From NCBI GenBank assembly GCA_030386875.1, contig CM059559.1, forward strand, positions 64,308,392 to 64,372,391: a stretch of DNA of 64,000 nucleotides. Direction: 5' to 3'. Every line of letters begins with the position of its first letter. The first letter of the stretch is position 1. Origin of the DNA: Morinoia aosen (lineage: Eukaryota; Arthropoda; Malacostraca; Amphipoda; Talitridae). Position numbers and translations under genes: made by a program. Positions 1-10,798 of the stretch are shown here, piece after piece. A model generated the notes under the pieces. It was not told where the DNA came from and did no database searches. It worked only from the letters and a program-made list of their open reading frames with translations.

Positions 1-1567
1 AAATATCTCCAAAAACTTCGGCTCAGTTGGCTTCAAAAGATGAGGTGCCCGGTAATTTCCCCGAATTTAAACCCACTAGAAAATTTGGAAGAGGATACTA
101 AAATGAAGACTTTACTCTAATGGACATTTATTAAAAACCGAGAATGAGTTTAAGTAATCCTTTCTTGACATTTTACATGGAATTATTACTGGTTAGGTCA
201 TGATATTAAATTCTATGGATCAGTGAATTATTCAAGTCATTTCTAAAATTTGACAACGTATTTCAAAATAATATCCAATAAAATTTGAATCTATAGTACA
301 ACCATTGCACTTTAATTAATTTTCTTAATTCATTTGATGCTTACTGTACGTCCATTTTTCATTATAAGAAACAACAATTGAAAGATTATTTTTAGCGCTT
401 GATAAGTATTCAAGCTGTTCATGCCATACTTATAATTTGACGCGTTATCATCTCCAGATACTCCTAGTGAGTGGTATCATACACAAGAATTTTCGCATTG
501 GAGTATATTAACTTACGGTATGTGTATGTCAGGAGTGCTAACATTCAATGAAATTATAATGCAAATACATAACTTAATTGATGACATTGTTGAGAAATGT
601 TATCTCGTCAATTATTTTGTACGGAGTGTAGATCTGCTTCAGCGCTGCTTAGTGCGTTCGCTGTCTACCCCGATTACTGTGTGATTTGCAGTTGAGCACT
701 AACACACACGCTCCATAACAATTTCTCAACTTCTAAAAGTTGTGATTTGTGATTGTCACTAAAGTTGCTCTCAGAGATTGTTGTTCTGACAGTCGCTTCG
801 CCCTCTTCACTCTTCTCCACCATTTCAGTTCCATCGGACTCCGTTGGCAGGTTTCAAATGGCATTTCCAAGCCGGGTAGCGTCATTGGCCACGACAGTCA
901 GAGAATTTTTATGGTAGAGATAATGAAAATTCCAGAGTAAATTTTAACCACCATTTTCATTTGATGTCTTCGTAGATGGCAAAACGAAATTAAATTAGTA
1001 AAAAAATGAATACGTTCTATTTATGAGCTAATAAAAATAATTTTCAAATTCGTTGCACGCATGTTGAATTTAAACACATTGAAAAAATAAATGTATTTAG
1101 TGACCTAATTTATTTCCTAACAATAAAGACAATGTTCGGCTTATTGATAAAATTAGGCCTTTCTTTCTGATTCGTAATACATTCCTCAGTACAGAAAAGA
1201 AGTACAGTTGTTTAATCTTAGGTAACATTCATATGAAATACCTTTACGTCATAGACTCGTTGTGCTAATAGCGTTCCATATTTATTTCGTTACAGTTGTT
1301 TTCCGGTCAAAAAATGCTAAAGAAAACCATGTTCTTATGAAGGGGAATTAGTATCAAGAACTTGTAATTTTCAGGGTAAAATTCATACGGCATTCAATAT
1401 TTTTATTTTTCAGTAAGAGGAACTTGTATTCAGCGTGCTCGTGTCATTAGCAAAATCAATAGTTCATGAATAAAAACGTTAAATTAACAGACGCATTCCG
1501 ACCTGCATAGCATGCCATCTTCTTACCAGCACATTCTTCTATTTTATGCAACTCAGAATATAAGTAG
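1..1567. other. AT-rich stretch without a recognisable gene
   Basis: No coding region or known repeat was recognised. The only structure seen is a short inverted repeat, GTTGAGAAATGTTAT at 589-603 against ATAACAATTTCTCAAC at 715-730, enclosing about 110 bases that are GC-richer than their surroundings. It could be the remains of a small transposon, but no target duplication was found. Confidence 0.4.
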
Positions 1568-1700
1568 TATTAGGGTCTGAGTGGCCTTTCGACCCCTCTC
1601 ACCCCTTTCATTGGCCTGCCGCCTTTCGGGAAAATCACTACAGAGGAGGGGATCCCCAATCCCCTCGCTCCGTCCACTTTAGTCGCCTCTTGCGACTAAA
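1568..1700. repeat. GC-rich repeat remnant ending in a 9-bp hairpin
   Basis: A pyrimidine- and GC-rich patch that differs sharply from the AT-rich DNA upstream. Its end reads TTTAGTCGC CTCTT GCGACTAAA (1678-1700), a perfect 9-bp stem with a 5-base loop. Phrases such as CCCCTCGCTCCGTCC next to TTTAGTCGCCTCTT resemble the 3' ends of non-LTR elements common in insect genomes. That resemblance is from memory and was not searched. The LINE coding sequence starts inside the right arm of this hairpin, so the two may be one element or two abutting ones. Confidence 0.4.
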
Positions 1701-3222
1701 CTTTGGAACTTTGGATGTGAGAATGAATGGTGAAGTGTTAGAGGAGGTAGAGCATTTTAGGTATTTTGGTTTGGATGTGGCTGTTGAGGATAGTATGGAA
1801 GTAGAAGTGAGGCATCGAGTGAGTGAAGGCGGCATAACATTGGGTGCAATGAGGAAAGTTTTTGAATTCAGGAGTTTGAGTATGAATGCTAAGAGGGGAC
1901 TGTATGAGAGCTTGATCGTGCCAGTTTTGTTGTATGGAGCAGAGTCCTGGGTTTTGAGAGCAGCTGAGAGGAAGAAGTTGGATGTGTATCATGTGTTTGA
2001 GATGAAGTGTTTGAGGAGCATGTATGGAGTAACAAGAAGAGATAGGATCAGGAATGAGTTGGTTGGGGGCAGACGGTGTTATCAAAAAGTTGAGCAGGCG
2101 GGTGGATGAAAGAGTGCTTGGATGGATCGGGCATGTTGAAAGAATGAATGTTGAGCGGCTGGCGGAAAAGATTTATACGTCGGAAGTGAGTGGTGTTAGA
2201 ACGCGAGGTAGACCACGGATGAGTTGGATGGATGGGGTCATGGAGCTTTGATATATGGAGGGAGCATAGCGCACTCCGATCGGGCTCAATTTGGCTGCAA
2301 AAGTTGAAACACTCGGGCACTCTCAATGCCCGATTCTGAGCCAACCACAGACGCTTGGCTGAAGTTGCTCCACCCACCTTCCCTACAACCCTTCCTCTCA
2401 ATGGCTCTCATTTTCCAAAGTAAGATTAGTACCTCACCACAAGTCAAAGGGTGAGGTGCGCGTGCAAGTCGCTCTAATTTGTTATAATAAAGGGCCTGTA
2501 ATCTTTATAGTTTTCAACTCTTAATGTATCTTTGCTAGTAATTTTGATATTATTAAGTGTCCTCAAGTGAGGAAACACAATTTATTATCTTTCGAAGTCT
2601 TAGAATCCCAAATTAATCATTAACGACTGAATGATTAACTAAACAGCTGGAAGAGCATTCAGCAAGCGCGTGCGCACTCTAACGTAGTTGGTAGGTAACT
2701 GGCTTCCGTGCTGACGTCACACTCGCGAGACGGCTATTGGTTACCACAGACACAGGAGAAATCTCAAAAACTGGTTCTCTTCACAGACGGCTATGCTCCC
2801 TCCATATATACTCCCTCCACGGATGGGGTGAAACGTGCTTCGTATGAGAGGGGTCTGACTGTGGACGTGGCGAGAAGAATGACTGGGTACAGAATTGAGT
2901 GGGGGCAGTGCAAATGAAGGTAATTTTATTTTTTTGACGCGGTACTGGAAGCCTGCCCGCGTGTGATGGGGTTGACATGTCCTATGCACCTATGCAGGGG
3001 GAGGGGCTGCTCTCAATGAAACGGTCGGGGTAAACCAGCTATGGCTGTTGGGCCTAACTCTGGAAGATACATAGTTGCGCTAGGCTGCTGCTGATCCTGG
3101 CAGTTCTGGTGCGGCCTCATAGCCTCTCTCGCCTCCTAGTGACCAAGAGTGATGATTGTGGCCTGCTATCGGTTACCCTCCCATGGAGAGGAGAAGCCTG
3201 GTACCTGTATGTATGTATGTAG
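1690..3222 (+). mobile_element. 5'-truncated LINE, reverse transcriptase C-terminal part and 3' UTR
   Basis: The translated sequence from 1690 matches the C-terminal part of LINE reverse transcriptases. It contains LIVPVLLYGAESWVL, then FEMKCLRSMYGVTRRDRIRNE, then, in another frame, VLGWIGHVERMN and RTRGRPRMSWMDGV. A frameshift lies between about 2040 and 2060. The reading frame is cut at 2238 by a 582-base insertion and resumes at 2830 with KRASYERGLTVDVARRM, ending at a stop near 2917. The 3' UTR runs to a short TGTA microsatellite tail (about 3207-3222), typical of LINE ends. The endonuclease and the catalytic YADD part of the RT are missing, so this is a 5'-truncated dead copy. The clade (RTE, CR1 or Jockey group) was not resolved. 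Confidence 0.8.
2239..2820. mobile_element. 582-bp non-autonomous DNA transposon inserted in the LINE
   Basis: The 9 bases GGATGGGGT occur at 2230-2238 and again at 2821-2829, directly flanking this segment. Removing it rejoins the LINE frame (W-M-D-G-V then K-R-A), so it is a true insertion with a 9-bp target-site duplication. Its subterminal parts are inverted: ATATATGGAGGGAGCATAGC at 2252-2271 is matched exactly by its reverse complement at 2790-2809, and the outer bases are partly matched. There is no transposase. A 9-bp duplication suggests Mutator-like; if the duplication is really 8 bp, hAT or P would also fit. Confidence 0.75.
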
Positions 3223-4167
3223 ACTATAAGTGAAGATCTCACGCCGCCCCAAGGATGTGCGATCGTATTTAAACCTACAGTAATCTGTGAATCGGACAGG
3301 CTGGACCAGGTTGGTGGTGGAGAAGCAAGCACTTTAAGGGCAGTCGTCTTTGTCCTCGAGAAGACCTCTCCGACTTCCTCATACCAGACTCTTTTTGGGT
3401 CCTCCTCTTGAGGGACAGCACTGTCGCGGGAGCCGGTGTTACGAGAGTTATCCTTCACCGCTATAGAGACTGGGCGGCATGCAGTCGGCGTACTCTACCA
3501 TCATTGTCGTCTCGACCTTCAGGAATCGTATAGTAAAGATGGGTTGTGGTTATGAGTAGATGCGTATGTCTTGAACGTCCCTCCCTGGGCTTTCACATAG
3601 CTGTAGATTCCACAACTAAAACTGCACCTGCAAATTGAACCATGGCCTAAATGCATAAATACAAACCAAATTTACTCCACATTCACATAGCAAGGTGTAT
3701 CCTATGAAGCTCTTTTGCTTCTTGAACCCATATATTAAAACCGAATTTAGTTTTACCATCAGTAGGTTATACCATATTCCAAAACTTACCCATCTATGTT
3801 GTTAATTTACGTGCTAGATCCTCATTCCTCGATGCTTGTAAACGTGCATCCTTTTCTCAGGCCTTGGTTAATGGTGAGATCGATCGTAAGCAACCTTCGG
3901 GTGCACCAATTTACGACTTCGTGCCTACTATGAAACCTCCCCTATTGAAAATTATGGGCGGATCGCCGGTGGAGTAGCGTTGGTAATTGGCTGTTTTTTT
4001 GGGTGGAATGCGCGGGGTTCGGGGTTAGAGGTTATATGTCCCCGTTTTCGGATACAAAACCGCCCGCGATTTACCCGTGTTCCACCATACCTACCGGCCG
4101 TGTACCGCCCCAGAACCAGATTCGAATAGCGGCTGGCCGTCCGTTGTTGTGGATCGCCGTCGCTTGT
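3223..4167. other. Unassigned stretch after the LINE
   Basis: No gene was recognised. Bases 3230-3560 are GC-richer than the rest, and a second GC-rich patch lies at about 3960-4165. Minus-strand frames through 3117-3458 overlap the LINE 3' UTR and look like chance. The patches may be unidentified repeat pieces. Confidence 0.4.
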
Positions 4168-4335
4168 CTAAATATTGGTGTTGCATCGTAGGCAATGTAA
4201 TTTTTTCTTTATTTGCAGGAATGAAATGTTAATATCTTCGTTCTTTTTCACTGAAATATAATTGAAAGCAGCCTCCTTCACATTACGATCCTTGTATTTG
4301 CTGCTTATGGTCCTCAATAGGCATTCATGGTCTCT
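4168..4335 (-). pseudogene. MADF-domain fragment
   Basis: The minus-strand translation reads HECLLRTISSKYKDRNVKEA, followed by a short linker and FLQIKKKLHCLR, then a stop at 4168-4170. This follows the MADF (Myb/SANT-like in Adf-1) pattern: a Leu at the usual LW position, Y-K-D-R-N, A-F, then I-K-K-K and L-R. MADF is a DNA-binding domain of many arthropod transcription regulators and of some transposon proteins. Only about the first two thirds is present. On the minus strand the segment begins just after an AG (CTGTAG), so it could be one exon of a split gene. More likely it is a broken copy, because the third helix is replaced by unrelated GC-rich DNA after the stop. No partner exon was found. 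Confidence 0.6.
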
Positions 4336-5200
4336 CTACAGCTTAATTGCAACATAGCATCTCGCGGTAAAGTTGCGCCATCCAAAATGGATGAGCAAAG
4401 AGTAACACCAGTCTCCATTACTGCTAACTGCACACTGACTGGAGACAAAGTTGTGAGGCTCTCGCAGTCCGTCCACGTTATTCAATCTTGGTACCTTAGG
4501 CTGCCATGTATTTTACCCTAGAATGTCCCTTGATTATTCAAGAAAATATATATGAGGGCAGCGTAATATTTACCGAATAGTCTTTAATAATGCTATTAGG
4601 ATTACCCTCAATTACGTCACAGTGGCAGCTTTTTAAAAGTTTCTGGGGATTCATTAAAAATTATTGATATGAACACCTTTATTATGGAAATGGATATAAA
4701 ATGACGTCTTTCCAATAAAACTCTAAATGACATATCCAAATGTGGATCGATAAACAACTCAAGCAAATACACAAGCATTGTGGTCGACAGAATTGAAATC
4801 CAGGCTAACGTAACTAGTGTTTACCGCAGATAAATAATAATTGCTACAGAAATCTAACATAAAATTTTGGATGAAAAATGCACACCCATATAATATTTTT
4901 CCCACTAGTTGTTTGAGTCTTTTGACCAATCCAAAATCGAAAAATGAATGAAATCTACGTGCGTTGTTAGGTAGAATCTTATATCATTCAGTTTAAATTA
5001 AAAGAAAGCCTAACTATAATTTCCGTTGCATTTATGAATAGGAAATTTGTCATTTATTCGACACGAGTTTTCGTTTTTCACTTTATTTAATAAACGGTTA
5101 CGAATAGTTTATATAATATAAAGAGCTGAAACAAAAAATGAACAGATATTAAATTACAAAGCGAAAACAAATATAAATTGCATGGAACGAAGAAGGTTTC
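4336..5200. other. AT-rich stretch, nothing recognised
   Basis: No coding region, repeat or RNA gene was recognised between the MADF remnant and the first Penelope-like tail. Confidence 0.4.
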
Positions 5201-5402
5201 AGTATAAAAAGAAACACAAGGGTCACAATAAAAATCATCTATTTGCACTCAGACCAGCTGGTTTCGACTTTTCATTTTCAATGAATGCTTCTGAAACAAA
5301 AGGACAAAAATTTTTTTTTATACACTCAAAATTACAAAGTATTAAAAAAAAACACTTGTAACACTTCATAGGAAATTTACATGGGTCCTTGTTAAAAAAT
5401 AT
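5201..5402 (-). repeat. Left arm of the 200-bp inverted repeat
   Basis: Near-perfect reverse complement of 5615-5817. It is the inverted PLE 3' UTR, including the reversed terminal motif at about 5261-5282. The two arms could form a long hairpin around the PLE coding tail. Confidence 0.9.
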
Positions 5403-5735
5403 GTCTCCTCCCAGACATCATTGTGAACAGACCAATCATTCGTTCTCTATAGATAATTTTGAAATCATAGGATCAGCTCAGGAGTCAGATATTAGAATTT
5501 TAGAATCCCTTTATATAACCAAACATAGACCGCAGCTCAACACCGATCAAATTGCCGTGCCCCTGTACACCCAATGATTTAGTTTAGTTTTCGTTTTTTT
5601 TTTTTTTTTTATATATATTTTTTAACAAGGACCCATGTAAATTTCCTATGATGTGTTACAAGTGTTTTTTTTTAATACTTTGTAATTTTGAGTGTATAAA
5701 AAAAAAATTTTTGTCCTTTTGTTTCAGAAGCATTC

Positions 5736-5757
5736 ATTGAAAATGAAAAGTCGAAAC
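5736..5757 (+). other. PLE terminal motif TGAAAATG...CGAAAC
   Basis: The sequence TTGAAAATGAAAAGTCGAAA in the 3' UTR matches a pattern found in the other PLE tails of this window: TGAnrATG, a 6-19 base spacer, CGAAA. Hammerhead ribozymes are known from PLE termini and have the conserved parts CUGANGA and GAAA. This copy departs from the hammerhead consensus, so catalysis is doubtful. Confidence 0.45.
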
Positions 5758-5817
5758 CAGCTGGTCTGAGTGCAAATAGATGATTTTTATTGTGACCCTT
5801 GTGTTTCTTTTTATACT

Positions 5818-7320
5818 AAAAATTAGGTTTCCTGCCAATCGTCCAATTTCTGAAGAAGGTTTCAATATGCAGAACATCGTAGAATATTTAACCAATCTCC
5901 AGACCGTCCGGAAACAGAATGAACTTAGCCGGGAGCTGAGTCCAACCGAAGTCAAATTCGTCGGTACAAATTACGAAAGAAAAGGAACAAAAGCGGACGG
6001 CACTTACAACTAACTTAATATAAATATTTTATCATCTCCTGAAATCTAAACTACTCACATAAATAATATGATGTTCGCTGAATACATAGCACAAAACTAC
6101 AATTTACATCCTAATAATTTTTTTTACCGATGTACCTATTTACGAAACCATTGATATTTGCACCAATTCTCTGTTTTCTGATTCGTCTCTTCAATCATGG
6201 GCTTAACAAATTATTTTATCAAATCATTTTTTTAGAACTATTCGTGCAAAATTTCTTTATTTCCAATAGAAGTGATAAGAAACAGATTGAGGGGCTGGGG
6301 ATGGGTCTCCCATTAGGACCTACTTTAGCCAACATTTTCATGTGCCGCAATGAACAGAAATGGTTAGATCAGTGTCCGACTTCATTCAAACCAGTTTTCT
6401 ACATGCTCTATAATGACGATACTTTCGGCGTTTTCAAAAACATATTTGATACCCCTCATTCCTTCAGTATTTCAATTCTAGACATTCCAATATAAAATTC
6501 GCTTTAGATCTAGAGAGAAAACAATTAATTAAATTATCTTGATATCAATGTCCCCCGATCTGGTAATAAACAACCTCTGTCTACAGGAAACCAACATTCT
6601 CCGGGGTAGATTCCGGTTGAGCTTTTATTGCAAGCGACTAAACATAATAACATTTTAACCCTAATAACTCACGTCTATAGTATTTTTTCAAACTACTCTG
6701 TCATTCATGAAAAGATTACTTTTTTGCAGTCTTATTTTATAACCAATGGTTATCCGGATTCAGTTATTTTTCATGCAGTTATCAATTTCCTGAATGGTAA
6801 ATTCAGTCCGAAATCTCATGTTCAAGCTCTTAACTACAATTTCTGCGTTTTACCATATTTTGGATATCAATCGGTAAAGTAGGAAAAAAATCTTTCAAAA
6901 ATTTTGACTGAATTTGACCCGGATATTTCCTTTTGAATTATTTCAGTTAAAAAACGTACTTTTGGATCATTTTTTTAGCTTTAATTCCGATCACCCTCAT
7001 CTATAATTTTAGTTGCGAGCATTGTGTATCGTAGTATGTGAGATCCACACACCGAGCACTTTACGTCAGGGTTGCTGAACAGCAAGTCGAATTCATCGTA
7101 CAGGTCGCTTGCTTACTTCTCCTATTCATTCTAGTATAAGACTACGTTGTAGTATTGGTTCTTGTGAACAAATTATTGACATTAGTAGATTTAAAATAGT
7201 AGATACTTGTGCCGGTAACTTAGACTCACGTATTTTAGAGTAATTATTTACTTATAAACTCAAACCTTCTCTCAACGATATGCAAAGAGGAAACCCTATG
7301 AAAATAGTTAACCGGTTAAT
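5818..7320 (+). mobile_element. Broken Penelope-like element body (RT and GIY-YIG)
   Basis: It starts where the preceding PLE tail ends, so the two lie head to tail, the usual tandem arrangement of this family. RT landmarks are an upstream AQNYNLHPNNF segment (about 6090-6125), GLGMGLPLGPTLANIF (about 6292-6340) and YNDDTFGVF, the Y-x-DD motif with Asn in place of the usual Val (about 6412-6436). An RT thumb segment follows at about 6630-6880. A decayed GIY-YIG region lies at 7012-7310, with CEHCV at its start and FKIVDTC...LDSRILE and YKLKPSLND near its end. The element is broken in several places and cannot make protein. The segment 5818-6013 is open but unrecognised and may be the element's 5' part. 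Confidence 0.8.
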
Positions 7321-8699
7321 TCTTATTTTTTTGTGCTTGCATTTTGCGATTCTGTAGTCTCGACTGTACTGACATGTCCTTAATTTTGTTTGCGCGCTTT
7401 TTCAGTATTTCTTCGACAATTCTTTTATTGTATATCTGCTTCGCAAAAAAAAAATTTCCATTATAAACACGTCATCACGCATTCTGCATTTTAAATATCT
7501 ACGGTATTGGCATTGCTGAAGATTTAGCTCCCGTGGCATTACTTTTCACTTTATTAATAACCTTCACTAGATAGTATCAATGGGGAAATTAGATGCAGTG
7601 AAGCCAGATTCTTTAAGGCAATACACTGAATGCATCAAACCAAGCGCGATTTCATTCATTCAACTGGGTCTTTGTGAAGTTTTGTTTATATTTATTTGGC
7701 TAAAGAAACGTTCAACGGAAGCGTTTGAATGTAGGCGGGACAAAAACGTTGAAATTATAATTTTAAGATTTCGACAACTTGGTAGCCTACTGGTATTTTT
7801 ACTGCTAAACTGTTTCCAAGTAATTAACGGCTGATATTTCTGGTGTCAATTATTCATCCAAGTAATGTTTTCGCGTCTGTTTCTCAAGACCTCTCTTATC
7901 GACTAACATTTCATTTGAAAAATTTCGTCTAATATATATGACACAGATTTCGGAGTCAATGTTGCAGCATTACGCAGATTTAGCCAGCTTGCGAGGTCAT
8001 GTACAGAATCCTCGACGGAAAACTTTTTTTTCGATTTGTGAAACTCTTTCCACTAAGAAGCATCTACAGTTAGTAAAACACACTTTGTCCTGTGAAGTAA
8101 TGTCGGTTATATCTGACATTGTTTCAGTTGCTGACATCCCAACGTGTATATCACCTACTGGCGCAAAAGCAGAGTGAATGTTGGATGGGACGGATTCAGG
8201 CAAAAAATGACCGCATTCTTCACAAGAGCTACAAGCATAAAACCTAAAAAAAAACTCATAATTAGGCTATAGATTTCTGATCTAAGATTGACGATATAAG
8301 GAGTGTCAGACTGAAACAACGTTAATTTCCCAAAATTGAAATCTAAGAACACCGAATAATCACAGGTTAGCTTGTTGTTTAAAGCATTGGCTATCTTTTA
8401 TTTGAGTTCGATTGCTAAACAACAACTCAACAAAATAAGTACAAGTACATCCCACTGCTTCAGCCATCGTCGTACACAGCTTGCAAAGAATCTGCACGTC
8501 GTACGTTGCGAAACGAACAGCAACTTGTTCAGTATTTGTATGAAGCACGTTAACTTAAGCTAAAATGACGATTCAAATGTTTAAACGTTTAACTTTGCGT
8601 TAATGTATTCTGCTCAATTAATTCTTATTTGGGTAACTTAGCTGTAGTTATTGACAATCTTCTGTTATTTCATGATTTTTATAATGTAGATTTGAAATA
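7321..8699. other. AT-rich stretch, nothing recognised
   Basis: Short open frames at 7580-7834 and 7938-8177 have no recognisable motif and no composition difference from flanking DNA. The 3' UTR of the preceding PLE may extend some way into this stretch, but it does not match the UTR at 5615-5817. Confidence 0.4.
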
Positions 8700-8806
8700 T
8701 AGATTTTACCCTAGATTTTGTATTTTTTCCCATTACCCTAGCCTATACCCTAGGAGGGATCTGATTACCCTAGACTAGGGTAATTACTCTAGGAGTGGAA
8801 GCACTG
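8700..8806. mobile_element. Possible end of a hAT-like MITE with TACCCTAG repeats
   Basis: The octamer TACCCTAG, or a near copy, recurs about five times, and ATTACCCTAG A CTAGGGTAAT (8764-8784) is a perfect 21-base palindrome. The cluster ends in CTAGGAGTGGAAGCACTG. Read from the other strand this starts CAGTGCTTCC, a form typical of hAT inverted termini. No partner terminus or 8-bp duplication was found upstream, so the assignment is weak. Confidence 0.35.
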
Positions 8807-10798
8807 GGCTCTCATGACTTTAAGCAGTAGATGTCCCACGCCGACTTGGATCAAAAGTAATATTATCAGCTATGTTTCTACCTTCGTTGACCTTAAGAGG
8901 TTGTTGAAATGATTAGCTAAGTTTTTTACCTTTAGGAAGATCGGTATTTTTTGGCAATAGATTGAACTTTTCTCACCACGTTTTTTATCAACTGAATCAA
9001 GCAGATGCCATGTTTTTTTATATCGTTTTAAATTCGAAAAATTTCTGCGCTAAATACTTTTGTAATTTCTTCGTTGAAGAGGAACATAAAATCTGAATCA
9101 ATTACAAAGCAGTATTGCCATTTTCCTCTCGTAAAGTAATGTGAAGTATATGCCACTCTTTTAATGTCCATGGAATTATTAAATCATGAGTAATGTGATG
9201 TTTTTGCATGTTTACCGTGTATCTCTTTCCGTGATAAATAAACCACATTTATTACATACAGTGTTTAAAGCGGTAGTAAGGGTTAACATCGCATAGCCGA
9301 GGGAATTGTTGTTTCATTGTCTAGTTCAATGGTGGAATTCAAGTTGATATGATCTACTAGTTGTTTCGTGCATTATATATGGTGTTTCTTCCAGGTGTTG
9401 ATACAGGCATTAAGAGTATTTTTTTCCGTTAGAATCACTGGGAAATGAAAATATGAACCAGAAGTTAGTATTCCTATAAGGAAGCTAGTTAGGTCGGGTA
9501 AGAATAAATTATCGAGATGCGTGGCAAAGCATGAAAAGATATGCGTTGGCTTGATAAAAACAGGATGCAAGTATTAAAGTACATCTTGTTTAAAAAATTG
9601 GAAGCATATTTCTACTGCTCTAGAGTAAGGAAATCAAAATTGAAATTGCCACAAATCATCACATCGTGGTAATGAAACTTACTGATTGTCAGTTCGCTAC
9701 AACTTTATTTTTGTTCATTTTGATGGTAACAGATTGAAGTCTGTAAAACCGATTCGATCAACTCGCTTACCGCTTTCTATAATAATTCAATGGAAGGAGT
9801 TCCTGTATGGACCGGATTTACGATAACATTTGCAATTAGTTGTGAATGCATATGCTTTGATATATTAGGTAGTAAGTGTAGTTCGCTAGTTGAATCATAC
9901 TTTTTGGCGCATGGTTAGGCAGCTCTCAGCGAAACCTAGGTCGTTGAATTAACAGTTTAGTTCAGCTCCGGTGGAATTTAATTCATCTATTCTTGCATAG
10001 ATTGATTGACAGTTTTTCCATAGCATTGATAAACCTTGGGTATTTGCCCAAACTGTTTCATTAAAATTTCGAAATCTGATATAGTCACAATTTCTACAAT
10101 TATTTAGATTGAAAATTAAATATTGAAGGATTGATATTTGAATCGTGATTTACAAATCGTGATTTGAATCGTGATTTACCCTAATGAGTCACTTGACTGA
10201 ACTAAAATGTAAGATAGTTTTATGCACAAGTAAACTAAATAAAATATCATCAAATAAATTTCAAACTACCAATTAACATCAAATTAACGTCAAAAAGAAA
10301 CAGACTTAAAAACTTATATCGAAACCGAGTTCTACGAACAGTAACTTCTTGGCTCATGCTCCATGAGAGAAAACATTCGTTTTACGAATAACGCAGACGT
10401 CCGCATGAAATGTGAACTTACTAGTCATATTTTAAGATAAAATATTATAACATATGAAGAAAGAATAAGGTTTTATTCAAAATGACGTTATATCAAGTTT
10501 AAAATACACGGAAATATAATGAAACTATGTTATTGCAATATATCACAAACATGGGAACTAGCATCCTTTGGAGGTTACTGCTTTGCTACCGGGCCTGCGA
10601 CCTTCTGGATTTCCATCATCTCTTCTTTCTAGGCTTCATTTAGTGCACTGACTTTATACCTATTTCTTCTTCGTTATTCTTAATTTTTTCTCAGTACGCT
10701 GAGTACCCTGTGTGTGAACACATCTAGTGCATTGATTCCCTGTTTTCTATAATCCGCACTTAGTGTTCCAGTCGCGCTCCCTAAACTTTTAACTCTTT
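8807..10798. other. AT-rich stretch, nothing recognised
   Basis: No coding region with a known domain was seen. A 13-base phrase, GAATCGTGATTTA, is repeated closely at about 10139-10181. The rest is unique-looking AT-rich DNA. Confidence 0.4.

Larger units (their letters stand above)
5201..5817 (+). mobile_element. Penelope-like element tail flanked by an inverted copy of its 3' UTR
   Basis: In the centre (about 5404-5577) is the C-terminal end of a Penelope-like GIY-YIG endonuclease. It shows the family's HCEQTNHSFSIDNFEII, a DIRILESLYITKHRPQLN block and a stop. It is followed by a 3' UTR with a long T run. The UTR (5615-5817) is repeated in reverse orientation at 5201-5402. The two arms are almost identical over about 200 bases, with one clear substitution and few length changes, so the structure is young or kept by gene conversion. 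Inverted and partial terminal copies are a known habit of Penelope-like retroelements. Confidence 0.85.

Noticed and set aside
3117-3458. 113-codon minus frame
   Set aside because: It overlaps the LINE 3' UTR and its microsatellite tail and has no domain. It is a shadow.
3839-3960. Possible gene or RNA in the CTTCGGGTGCACC patch
   Set aside because: It has an RNA-like feel (CCTTCGGG) but no foldable structure or known family could be established by eye.
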